From Bacteroidia bacterium (GTDB lineage Bacteria > Bacteroidota > Bacteroidia > NS11-12g > UBA9320): 37,665 bases of DNA. The position numbers and the translations under genes are program-made. Of this stretch, positions 1 through 7,673 are shown in pieces (the first letter of the stretch is position 1; each line of letters opens with the position of its first letter). Location of the stretch: assembly GCA_028247315.1 (NCBI GenBank), contig JAOKFZ010000001.1, positions 75,248 to 112,912 of the forward strand, written 5' to 3'. The notes under the pieces are model-generated. The model did no database searches and was not told where the DNA came from. It saw nothing but the letters and a program-made list of their open reading frames with translations.

Positions 1-1
1 T

Positions 2-1153
2 AGAAATGTAAATCACCTAGAGCTCTTCACCGGACAGAAGGTGATAGTAGACTCAGATATAGGTTATGATGTTGGAGAAATTTCGCTTGCCGGCGAGCTG
101 GTAAAACTACATCTCAAAAAATATGGTGTAGAAGAAGACAATAGTGAGATGCGTAACATACGCAGTCTTGCTACAGAAGACCAAGTTACCAAATATGAGC
201 ACTTCAAGAGTTTGGAACAAAAAACACTTGAAGAGGCCCGTACCATAGCTCTTCAGCTTCGCTTGAAAATGAAAATAAGCGATATCGAGTTTCAAGGGGA
301 TGGCAAAAAAGTGACATTTTACTATACCTCAGAAGGTCGTGTAGATTTTCGAGAATTGATACGTCGTTATGCTTCTTCTTTCAAAAGTAGAATACAAATG
401 CTACAAGTAAGTTACCGTGAAGAAGCTTCAAGGCTTGGAGGGATAGGATCATGCGGCAGAGAACTTTGCTGCAGTACTTGGCTCACAGATTATAAGGTTG
501 TGAGTATGGGTGCTCCAAAAACACAAAATTTGAGTATCAACATGCTGAAGCTAAGTGGACAATGTGGTAGACTAAAATGCTGCCTAAACTACGAGCTTGA
601 GCTATACCACGAAGTGCTTAAAGAATTCCCTAATGAGAAGGTAAAACTGAAAACAGAGTCTGGTTTAGCTAGTCTTAGAAAAATAGATATCCTAAAAGGG
701 ACTGCCTGGTACTGCTACGAAAAAAGTTTTGACTGGATACCCGTAAACGTAGACAGAGTAAATGAGATAATTGCTCTTAATAAGGTAGGTAAAACTCCAG
801 CAACATTGAGTGACACAGCACTTGGTGCTGAGGTAGCCTTCAAAACACTTGAATTCAAGGATGATCTACTAGGAGATACGGACCTTACCCGTATGGATGA
901 TAAGAACAAACGTGGCGGAAATAGAAATAAATCTAAAGGGGGAAACCGCAACAATCGAGGGGGCAACGCAGGCAATAAGAACCGGAACAACCCGAATGCT
1001 AAGAGCGGCAAATCGAGAACAGACAAACCAGCAGGAAATGAACCTAAAGGTGACCGATCAGCTAATCCTCGAAAGAAGCCTAACCGCAAGCCTAATCCAA
1101 ACCGTAAACCAAAAGGCAATAACGACGCACCGAAACCGGATATTAAAGGGTAA
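2..1153 (+). CDS. RicT/YaaT-like PSP1-domain protein, 5' end outside the window
   Basis: The frame is open from base 2 through a GTG at 41, and conserved PSP1-type sequence (ELFTGQKVIVDSDIGYDVGE) begins before that GTG, so the gene starts left of the window. The visible part contains two cysteine clusters, GSCGRELCC and GQCGRLKCC, typical of the PSP1 C-terminal domain. In Bacillus the homologue RicT/YaaT works in a complex that affects RNase Y and may bind Fe-S; that role is not established for Bacteroidota and is only suggested here. The last 75 or so residues (bases about 900-1150) are a low-complexity basic tail rich in Asn, Lys, Gly, Arg and Pro, probably disordered and possibly RNA-binding. 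The stop codon shares one base with the next start (TAATG), which suggests translational coupling. Family assignment is firm; function is inferred. Confidence 0.85.
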   Translation, partial: RNVNHLELFTGQKVIVDSDIGYDVGEISLAGELVKLHLKKYGVEEDNSEMRNIRSLATEDQVTKYEHFKSLEQKTLEEARTIALQLRLKMKISDIEFQGDGKKVTFYYTSEGRVDFRELIRRYASSFKSRIQMLQVSYREEASRLGGIGSCGRELCCSTWLTDYKVVSMGAPKTQNLSINMLKLSGQCGRLKCCLNYELELYHEVLKEFPNEKVKLKTESGLASLRKIDILKGTAWYCYEKSFDWIPVNVDRVNEIIALNKVGKTPATLSDTALGAEVAFKTLEFKDDLLGDTDLTRMDDKNKRGGNRNKSKGGNRNNRGGNAGNKNRNNPNAKSGKSRTDKPAGNEPKGDRSANPRKKPNRKPNPNRKPKGNNDAPKPDIKG

Positions 1154-1938
1154 TGCAAGAAAGGCACTCCAATAGAAAAAGATACTTTGATGAGCAAGGT
1201 CTAACGACAGCTAAGTACGTTATTCCATATATCTCCGATCTTATTACCATCGCACCAGAGACTACCGTACTAGAGATAGGTTGTGGTGAGGCAGGAAATC
1301 TCAAGCCTTTTTTAGACATAGGATGTAGATGCGTAGGCATAGATATCTCAGAAGGCAGAATAGAAAACGGAAAGAAATTCTTTGCAGATCATCCACATTT
1401 TGATAAGCTAGAACTCATTGCTGAAGATATATACGATACAGTAAGTCCAGAGGAATTTGACATAATTATAAGTAGAGATGTAATAGAGCACATTCCAAAC
1501 CAGGAACTATTTATGGCTAGATGCCGCGATTTCATGAAACCAGATGGAATCTATTTCATAGGTTTCCCACCATGGCACAATCCTTTTGGAGGACATCAAC
1601 AACTGCTGAAACACAAGCTATTCTCTAAATTGCCGTATTTTCACATTCTACCAAGAGGGATTTACAAAGGTCTACTAAGACTCATAGGGGAGTCTGAAGC
1701 CAAAATAGATGGCATGCTCGAAATCTATGATACGCGTATCACTATTGATCGATTGAATAGAATATTAAAGGATAACAACTACTCTGTACTCAAGAAAACA
1801 ATGTGGCTCTTCAATCCAAACTACGAAACTAAGTTTGGGCTAAAACCGCGTAAACAAATCGGAATACTGTCAGGGATACCGCTTTTAAGAAATTTCTTTG
1901 TAACTGCCGGCTACTATGCAGTGAGGGCAGATAAGTAA
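1153..1938 (+). CDS. class I SAM-dependent methyltransferase
   Basis: The 261-residue protein has the class I methyltransferase signature. Motif I is VLEIGCGEAGN (about residues 39-49), followed by the acidic strand end CVGIDIS and by the post-motif FDIIISRDVIEHIP that precedes the usual helix. The C-terminal half (LKHKLFSKLPYFHI and onward) is a substrate-side cap region that I do not recognise, so the methyl acceptor is unknown. The start overlaps the stop of the PSP1 gene by one base, so the two are probably co-transcribed. A 94-base gap follows before the convergent recR; it holds only short weak inverted repeats and no clear terminator. Confidence 0.85.
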   Translation: MQERHSNRKRYFDEQGLTTAKYVIPYISDLITIAPETTVLEIGCGEAGNLKPFLDIGCRCVGIDISEGRIENGKKFFADHPHFDKLELIAEDIYDTVSPEEFDIIISRDVIEHIPNQELFMARCRDFMKPDGIYFIGFPPWHNPFGGHQQLLKHKLFSKLPYFHILPRGIYKGLLRLIGESEAKIDGMLEIYDTRITIDRLNRILKDNNYSVLKKTMWLFNPNYETKFGLKPRKQIGILSGIPLLRNFFVTAGYYAVRADK

Positions 1939-2032
1939 GGTTAACTATCAATCGTATTGAAGTAGGAACTTCTGCATAGTAGCCCGTTTAGTCTTCTCTA
2001 CATATCGTCCGTTTTGTTGAGCCTAGCGTCCC

Positions 2033-2638
2033 TTAATTCTCAAGTTTCACTCTATTGCGAATAGACCGTGCAAGCGTCATTTCGTCTGCGTATTCCAATT
2101 CTCCCCCTACAGATATCCCTTTGCTCAGGGTACTTACACCTACCCCTCGTTCTCGAAGTTTCTTCGCAATATAGTATTCCGTAGTATCCCCTTCTAGCGT
2201 AGAACTCAAGGCTATAATGGCCTCTTTTATTGTACCGTGTTCTACACGTTGCAATAACTCAGGAATTTTCACATCACTAGGTCCTATACCATCTACAGGC
2301 GATATCAAACCACCCAAAACATGAAAATGGCCGTTGTACTGACCCGTGTTCTCTATAGCAATTACATCTTGAAAATCTTTAACCACACACACTAAACTCT
2401 CATCTTTGCTAGGCGAGCTGCATACGTTGCACATATCTGAATCACTAATATTATAGCATTGCTTACAGAATTTTATCTCTGTACGCATATTAATGAGTGC
2501 GTGACTTAGTTCTACCGTATCTCCCTCCGTTTTTTTGAGCAGGTGCAAAGCCATACGCAATGCACTTTTCTGGCCTATTCCAGGAAATTTAGATAATTGT
2601 TCGACTGCTTTATTGATTAGGTTAGAAGACGTGCTCAT
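2033..2638 (-). CDS. recR: recombination protein RecR
   Basis: RecR acts with RecO and RecF to load RecA at gapped DNA. The 201-residue length is normal. An N-terminal helix-hairpin-helix (LSKFPGIGQKSALRMA, residues 15-30) is followed by a four-cysteine zinc finger (C58, C61, C70, C73). A Toprim domain comes next (VKDFQDVIAIENTGQYNG through ALSSTLEGDTTEYYI), then a C-terminal Walker-B-like segment (VSTLSKGISVGGELEYAD). The ATG is supported by a good promoter 13 nt upstream. The gene stands alone, divergent from apaG. Confidence 0.97.
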   Translation of the reverse strand: MSTSSNLINKAVEQLSKFPGIGQKSALRMALHLLKKTEGDTVELSHALINMRTEIKFCKQCYNISDSDMCNVCSSPSKDESLVCVVKDFQDVIAIENTGQYNGHFHVLGGLISPVDGIGPSDVKIPELLQRVEHGTIKEAIIALSSTLEGDTTEYYIAKKLRERGVGVSTLSKGISVGGELEYADEMTLARSIRNRVKLEN

Positions 2639-2651
2639 ATATTATAGATAA

Positions 2652-2681
2652 CAAAGTTAAATACTGATAGTAACAATACAA
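2652..2681 (-). promoter_or_regulatory. recR promoter, Bacteroidota type
   Basis: Read on the minus strand, TTG (2681-2679) is followed by a 19-nt spacer and a perfect TAnnTTTG -7 element (TAACTTTG, 2659-2652). This matches the Bacteroidota consensus TTTG-N19-21-TAnnTTTG. Only 13 nt separate the -7 element from the recR ATG, so the 5' leader must be very short. Confidence 0.6.
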
Positions 2682-2697
2682 CATATATGCGAATGAT

Positions 2698-3096
2698 GTG
2701 TTTAACTTGCACCTAGTTTTGGAACAAACAGATAAAATAACCATAACCGCCTCTCCCAAGCACCAACCCGACCAAGAAATACGGGGTGCACGACACGTTT
2801 TCAGCTATAGCGTGACCATAACGAACAATAGTTATGAGACCGTACAGTTGCTCCGTAGACACTGGTATATCACAGATGGAGTGTTTGGCGAAAGAGAAGT
2901 AGAAGGTGAAGGTGTCATAGGTCAACAACCTACCTTAGAGCCAGGTGAACGTTTTGAATACCAATCATGGTGTCCTGTATCAGAAGATTATGGCAGTATG
3001 CGTGGGTATTTCACTTTCACAGAACTACGTACAAGCAAAATGCTACGAGCAGAAATAAATACATTTTTGCTTATGCCTGAAGAAGCACTCAATTAA
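2698..3096 (+). CDS. apaG: ApaG family protein (DUF525)
   Basis: The protein is 132 residues, the usual size for ApaG, a single immunoglobulin-like domain. Family hallmarks are the run around VQLLRRHWYITDG, the phosphate-loop-like GEGVIGQQP and the turn PGERFEYQSWCPV ending in GSMRGYFTF. Its role is not settled; ApaG was linked genetically to cobalt and magnesium resistance in enterobacteria. An in-frame stop lies at 2671 and there is no in-frame ATG, so GTG at 2698 is the most likely start, with TTG at 2707 as an alternative. The 3' end overlaps that of convergent uppP by 4 bases. Confidence 0.9.
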   Translation: MFNLHLVLEQTDKITITASPKHQPDQEIRGARHVFSYSVTITNNSYETVQLLRRHWYITDGVFGEREVEGEGVIGQQPTLEPGERFEYQSWCPVSEDYGSMRGYFTFTELRTSKMLRAEINTFLLMPEEALN

Positions 3097-3905
3097 GCGA
3101 AGAATAACGAGTGAGCTATCCCGATTACACCTACTGCCCAGCAGTAGTACGCAAAGTAGGATAACTTACTTTTCTTTACAATAGAAATCATCCATTTACA
3201 GGCAAAGTAACCTGCAGATAGTGCAGCAACAAAACCAACAAGCACAGAACTATCCATAAGTAGAGCAGATGACTGACCCGCTTCAGGCAAGTCTAAGTAG
3301 TCTTTGAACTCCTTTGCCATTGCCCCAAAAATGAGTGGCAATACCATTAAAAAACTAAAACGTGCCGCTTTCTCTCTATCTATACCCAGCATAACTGCAG
3401 TAGCTATTGTACTGCCGCTTCTGCTTATTCCTGGCATTATAGCTACAGCTTGCACGACACCCAATATTACCGCACTCTTGGTAGATACTTCCCCTTTCAG
3501 GCTTTTAGCTTTATCAGAAAAAAAAAGAACAACCCCGGTAACGAGTAGCATCACACTAACAAGCAATACATTACCCCGATAGAAGTCATCCATTTGATCT
3601 TTTAGAAATAACCCAACCAATACGGCAGGAATCATCGACAACACGATGAAGTAAGAAAATCGTGTTTCAGCATTCCACGTGAACGAGAATAATCCTTTGA
3701 ATATCCCAATGATGTCTCTCCAGAAAACGATAATAGTACTCAGTGCCGTAGCAAAATGTAGCACTATAGTGAATAATAAACCAGCTTCTTTCTCTTCTAT
3801 GCCAAAAATAGCCTTGCCCAATTCTATATGACCACTGCTACTGACGGGTAGAAACTCTGTAAGTCCTTGAATAACACCAAGAACAATAGACTCTAAAACA
3901 GTCAT
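3093..3905 (-). CDS. uppP: undecaprenyl-diphosphate phosphatase
   Basis: UppP (BacA) is an integral membrane enzyme that dephosphorylates undecaprenyl pyrophosphate, recycling the lipid carrier for peptidoglycan and surface polysaccharides. The 270-residue length is typical. Both signature regions are present: GLTEFLPVSSSGH (residues 14-26) and PGISRSGST (158-166), carrying the Glu, Ser and Arg residues associated with catalysis. Several hydrophobic spans are visible. Its start overlaps the stop of the DUF3098 gene by one base (TAATG), so the pair is one transcription unit. Confidence 0.96.
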   Translation of the reverse strand: MTVLESIVLGVIQGLTEFLPVSSSGHIELGKAIFGIEEKEAGLLFTIVLHFATALSTIIVFWRDIIGIFKGLFSFTWNAETRFSYFIVLSMIPAVLVGLFLKDQMDDFYRGNVLLVSVMLLVTGVVLFFSDKAKSLKGEVSTKSAVILGVVQAVAIMPGISRSGSTIATAVMLGIDREKAARFSFLMVLPLIFGAMAKEFKDYLDLPEAGQSSALLMDSSVLVGFVAALSAGYFACKWMISIVKKSKLSYFAYYCWAVGVIGIAHSLFFA

Positions 3906-4141
3906 TATAGCCCTTTAGGCTTTTTCATGATAGCATATATCTCAATCATGAAACCACTAAGAACTACGATAGGTGCTAGTGTTGTTTTTCTAAAGTCATA
4001 GATATCTTCTTTGCCGTACATAAGCACAAAGCCTAGTACTACAACTCCTAAACCAATGAGCATCCATGTGTAATTATCCTTACTAAACACGAAATGGTTC
4101 TTTACTGGAGTACTTCCTTCTGATTTTTTTGTTTTTGCCAT
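3905..4141 (-). CDS. DUF3098 small membrane protein
   Basis: The protein is 78 residues with a charged N-terminus (MAKTKKSEGS), a conserved-looking FSKDNYTWMLIGLGVVVLGFVLMYGKE segment and a second hydrophobic span (LAPIVVLSGFMIEIYAIM), giving two predicted membrane helices. The pattern and its position directly before uppP match the DUF3098 family of Bacteroidota. In many relatives this pair follows ftsX. No ftsX is recognisable here; the upstream DNA holds a decayed membrane-protein gene instead. Function is unknown. Confidence 0.85.
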   Translation of the reverse strand: MAKTKKSEGSTPVKNHFVFSKDNYTWMLIGLGVVVLGFVLMYGKEDIYDFRKTTLAPIVVLSGFMIEIYAIMKKPKGL

Positions 4142-4177
4142 GATGCTATTTATTTAGGTTATCTGTGTATTCTCTAA

Positions 4178-4452
4178 CTATTTTTTGGTAGCATAGGGAG
4201 TTGCTCTAATGATGACCGTCACTCTTCCTGCTAAGAGCAAAAATAACATCAAAAAGTATGGATACCAGTTTTGTATGATATGTTCACCGAATGTAACCCT
4301 ATTTACATCTACTAAAAAACGAACCCACTGAACATAAATCATGCAAGGAAAGTGACGATAACAGTACCTCTACCAAACCAAATAAACGTCCATGCGAGTA
4401 ATTTTCCGGTGTAAGGCTTCCAAATAAATTTTTCTGCAGCATCGATAATTTG
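4178..4452 (-). pseudogene. remnant of a membrane-protein gene with a frameshift
   Basis: Two minus-strand reading frames join into one protein-like sequence. The first (4452-4339) reads QIIDAAEKFIWKPYTGKLLA, continues as a Trp/Phe-rich hydrophobic stretch and ends FLA-stop. The second (54 residues, ATG at 4342, stop at 4178) starts MIYVQWVRFLVDVNRVTFGE, contains the hydrophobic run WYPYFLMLFLLLAG and ends ATPYATKK. They meet at 4339-4344, where a one-base shift would fuse them. Upstream the first frame is closed by TAA at 4453-4455, so the 5' part is missing. It looks like the C-terminal end of a polytopic membrane protein, but I do not recognise the family. The rest of the gap (4453-4576) shows nothing I can support. 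Confidence 0.5.
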
Positions 4453-4576
4453 TTAAATTTTGACACTATACCATTTGGAGTATTCAAATTGCATTTACGA
4501 TGAGACTAACCTTTCTCTCTACATGATTTTTCGCCTGATAATTCAGAAGATTTTCCCGAATAATTATCCGTTCTAC

Positions 4577-4584
4577 TACATTTG
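4577..4584 (+). promoter_or_regulatory. candidate -7 element for leuS
   Basis: TACATTTG is a perfect TAnnTTTG match lying 17 nt before the leuS ATG. A weak upstream match (TTTC at 4552-4555, 21-nt spacer) could serve as the -33 element. Confidence 0.4.
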
Positions 4585-4601
4585 CTGCTTATCCAAAATA
4601 A

Positions 4602-7553
4602 ATGAGTTCGTACGATTTTCAAACGATAGAATCCAAGTGGCAGGCGGAGTGGGCTACCAAGCAGATATACAAGACTACTATAGACCATAGCAAGCCTAAA
4701 TTCTATGCTCTCGATATGTTTCCATACCCGAGTGGTGCGGGTTTGCACGTAGGTCATCCCCTAGGCTATATTGCTTCCGATATCGTATCTCGCTATAAAC
4801 GGCTCAATGGCTACAATGTATTGCACCCAATGGGTTTTGATGCCTTTGGTTTGCCTGCGGAGCAATATGCCATACAAACAGGTCAACACCCTGCGGTAAC
4901 TACAGAAGAAAACCTTACACGATACAAGGAGCAACTCAATAGAATTGGTTTCTCGTATGACTGGGATAGAGAATTAAGGACCACAGACCCTAAGTACTAT
5001 AAGTGGACGCAATGGATTTTCATTCAATTATTCGAATCGTGGTACAATGTCAAAACAGATAAAGCAGAAAGCATAGACGCTCTCATTACCATTTTCGAAA
5101 ACGAAGGGAATGTGAACATTGAGCACAACGGCGAGGAAACAGAAAACTTTACTGCTGAAGGTTGGGAGAATAAAAGCAGACAAGAGCAAGAAGCTGTGCT
5201 GCAATGCTACAGGCTTGCTTTCCAAAAAGAAAACACCGTAAATTGGTGCGAAGAACTAGGAACTGTACTTGCCAATGATGAAGTGAAAAATGGCCTATCT
5301 GAAAGAGGAGGACATGAAGTAACTCAGAAAATAATGAAGCAATGGTACTTGCGTATCACTGCTTATGCAGACAGATTGCTTGATGGGCTGAACACCATAG
5401 ACTGGAGCGATAGCATAAAAGAAACACAGCGTAATTGGATAGGTAAAAGTCAAGGAACACAGATAGATTTTAGAGTAGAGATATCAGATTTGAGACTAGG
5501 CGGAGCTCTCCCAAATCTCACATCTAAGGTCACTGATCTAAAAATAGAAGTTTTCACTACCCGACCAGATACTATTTTCGGTTCTACCTTCATGGTTCTG
5601 GCACCGGATCACGAATTGGTAAGTCAAATTACTACGAATGTACAACGTGCAGAAATAGAAGCATATGCTACTATAGCCAACAATAAATCCGAATTAGAAC
5701 GCAAGAAAGATAAATCAGTAAGCGGAGTATTTACAGGAGCGTATGCTCTGCATCCATTTACTCAGAAAAAACTACCGATCTACATCTCGGAATATGTACT
5801 GAGCGGATATGGAACTGGAGCCATAATGGCCGTTCCTGCTCATGATGACAGAGATCATGCATTTGCAAAGAAGTTTGGAATAGAAATTATTCAAGTAATT
5901 TCTTCGAAAGACGAAATAGACATCCAAAAGCAGAGCTATGATGCCAACTACGGTAAGCTCATGAATAGTGAGAACTTTGACCGGCTTACGGTAAAAGAAG
6001 CGTCTCAAGCCATTATTCAACTGGCAGAAGAACGTAGATTTGGAACTAAAAAAATAAACTATAAACTACGTGACGCAGGCTTTAGCCGCCAAAGGTACTG
6101 GGGTGAGCCCTTCCCTATCGTACATCAAGACGGCATACCTACCGTAATCAATGAATTGCCGCTAGAGCTCCCACCTGTAGACAGCTACGAAGCAAAAGGA
6201 ACTACAGAAAGTCCGCTTGCCAATAACGCAGAATGGGTAAATATACCAAGAGGTCGCAGAGAAACCGACACCATGCCAGGATATGCGGGCAGTAGCTGGT
6301 ACTTCCTTCGCTATATGGACCCGAATAACGATCAGGAGTTTGTAGGAAAAGAAAGCTTAGAATACTGGAATCAAGTAGATTTGTACATAGGAGGAACGGA
6401 ACACGCTACAGGTCACCTGCTGTACAGTAGATTCTGGACAAAGTTCCTCTGCGATAGAGGACACATCTCTTTTGATGAGCCATTCAAAAAACTGGTAAAT
6501 CAAGGAATGATTCAGGGAGAGAGCAAGTTTATATATCAGGTTTGTGCTGAAAGAAGAGATCCATATACCATACAAGCATTACCTTTAGATGCGAAGTGGC
6601 TACCTGTCTTCGTATCTGCTCATAAATTAGACGGTATTGTCCCAAAAGACAATACAGAGATTCTAAACTACATTAGATCAAACTTTGATATCCCTTTTGA
6701 GGTTAATCAAGTTGCAATTCGAAGGTTCAGAATTCCTAGCATATTGGTAGATGGGGACAAAGTTCACACTAATGAACTTACGGAAATGTGGAATCATCAT
6801 AAGTTGGAGGAATTGTTACCCGCTCATTTTATGCACAAAGAATCTTTTTCCGCAACTACTGAAGTTGAAAAAATGTCAAAATCTAAGTTTAATGTTGTAA
6901 ACCCAGATGACATTGCAGACCAATACGGAGCAGACACCCTGCGTCTCTACGAAATGTTCCTAGGGCCACTAGAAGACAGCAAGCCTTGGAGTACCAAAGG
7001 AATAGACGGCACCTACCGTTTCTTAAAGAAGCTTTGGGCTCTATTCTATGATCAAGATGGCACTGCTCAGTGGAATGATACTACTGCAAGCAAGGACTCC
7101 ATGAAGACCTTGCACAAAACCATCAAGAAAATAACAGACGATATCAATGCCATGTCGCTGAATACATCCGTGGCTCAATTTATGATTTGTGTAAATGAAC
7201 TCGGTAGTCAGAAATGTCAAAATAAAACTGTGCTTGAACAAGTACTGGTATTGCTCAATCCATTTGCACCGCACATCACAGAGGAGCTTTGGAATGCTAT
7301 AGGCAACAAAGGATTCATAGCAGACGCTACATGGCCAGCGTATGATGAAAAGCACCTAATAGAAAGCAGTAAGGTCTACCCTATTTCTATCAATGGAAAG
7401 ACAAGGACCAACCTTGAATTCCCGCTAGATATGAGCAAAGATGAAATCGAAAAAAATGTACTTGCAAACGAAATAGTCCAAAAATGGCTCGACGGCAAAC
7501 CACCTAAGAAAGTGATTGTGGTTCCCGGTCGAATTGTGAATGTGGTGATGTAG
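4602..7553 (+). CDS. leuS: leucine--tRNA ligase
   Basis: This class I synthetase charges tRNA-Leu and edits mischarged products. The HIGH region is PYPSGAGLHVGHPLGY and the KMSKS loop VEKMSKSKFNVVNP. The CP1 editing domain is recognisable from FTTRPDTIFGSTFMVLAP and GTGAIMAVPAHDDRDHAFA, and GGTEHATGHLLYSRFW is also present. Two insertions relative to short bacterial LeuRS are of a kind I know from Bacteroidota: one after WTQWIFIQLFESWY (ending CEELGTVLANDEV) and one after NQGMIQG. At 983 residues it is long; part of the excess is an 18-residue stretch at about residues 294-312, encoded by a palindromic DNA segment and listed separately. The ATG fits the usual N-terminus. The gene appears monocistronic. 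Confidence 0.97.
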   Translation: MSSYDFQTIESKWQAEWATKQIYKTTIDHSKPKFYALDMFPYPSGAGLHVGHPLGYIASDIVSRYKRLNGYNVLHPMGFDAFGLPAEQYAIQTGQHPAVTTEENLTRYKEQLNRIGFSYDWDRELRTTDPKYYKWTQWIFIQLFESWYNVKTDKAESIDALITIFENEGNVNIEHNGEETENFTAEGWENKSRQEQEAVLQCYRLAFQKENTVNWCEELGTVLANDEVKNGLSERGGHEVTQKIMKQWYLRITAYADRLLDGLNTIDWSDSIKETQRNWIGKSQGTQIDFRVEISDLRLGGALPNLTSKVTDLKIEVFTTRPDTIFGSTFMVLAPDHELVSQITTNVQRAEIEAYATIANNKSELERKKDKSVSGVFTGAYALHPFTQKKLPIYISEYVLSGYGTGAIMAVPAHDDRDHAFAKKFGIEIIQVISSKDEIDIQKQSYDANYGKLMNSENFDRLTVKEASQAIIQLAEERRFGTKKINYKLRDAGFSRQRYWGEPFPIVHQDGIPTVINELPLELPPVDSYEAKGTTESPLANNAEWVNIPRGRRETDTMPGYAGSSWYFLRYMDPNNDQEFVGKESLEYWNQVDLYIGGTEHATGHLLYSRFWTKFLCDRGHISFDEPFKKLVNQGMIQGESKFIYQVCAERRDPYTIQALPLDAKWLPVFVSAHKLDGIVPKDNTEILNYIRSNFDIPFEVNQVAIRRFRIPSILVDGDKVHTNELTEMWNHHKLEELLPAHFMHKESFSATTEVEKMSKSKFNVVNPDDIADQYGADTLRLYEMFLGPLEDSKPWSTKGIDGTYRFLKKLWALFYDQDGTAQWNDTTASKDSMKTLHKTIKKITDDINAMSLNTSVAQFMICVNELGSQKCQNKTVLEQVLVLLNPFAPHITEELWNAIGNKGFIADATWPAYDEKHLIESSKVYPISINGKTRTNLEFPLDMSKDEIEKNVLANEIVQKWLDGKPPKKVIVVPGRIVNVVM
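5479..5525 (+). repeat. in-frame palindromic insertion inside leuS
   Basis: AGATATCAGATTTG (5479-5492) pairs with CAAATCTCACATCT (5512-5525) at 12 of 14 positions, and the intervening bases add an AGA/TCT extension, so the segment can fold as a long hairpin. It encodes most of the stretch ISDLRLGGALPNLTSKVTDL (from about residue 294), just before the conserved FTTRPDT of the editing domain. There the LeuRS sequences I recall have only a short turn. The reading frame is kept. It resembles protein-coding palindromic elements such as those of Rickettsia, but its family identity is unproven. Confidence 0.5.
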
Positions 7554-7610
7554 TCAGTGAAATTTATCAAAGTCATACGATGACATACTTTAATGAAACA
7601 TATTAAAACC

Positions 7611-7652
7611 GTCGAGTGGTAGTATTACTTATTTAGGTTTACTACCTTCGAC
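7611..7652 (+). promoter_or_regulatory. strong stem-loop in the fahA upstream region
   Basis: GTCGAGTGGTAGTA (7611-7624) pairs with TACTACCTTCGAC (7640-7652), giving 12 base pairs with one small bulge around a 15-nt loop. It ends 21 nt before the fahA ATG and has no T-tract, so it is not a standard terminator for leuS. A smaller perfect hairpin (GTCAT-ACG-ATGAC, 7572-7584) lies between it and the leuS stop. It may be a leader structure, an operator or a processing site; the sequence does not decide. Confidence 0.4.
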
Positions 7653-7673
7653 CTATCATAAAAGAGTAACACC

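Noticed and set aside
897..1175. 92-codon plus-strand open frame inside the PSP1 gene
   Set aside because: It is an out-of-frame reading of the repetitive tail; the PSP1 frame continues intact to its coupled stop.
715..1197. 160-codon minus-strand open frame rich in Leu, Pro and Phe
   Set aside because: It is the antisense of the low-complexity tail of the PSP1 gene; its composition simply mirrors the Asn/Lys/Gly codons and it resembles no protein.
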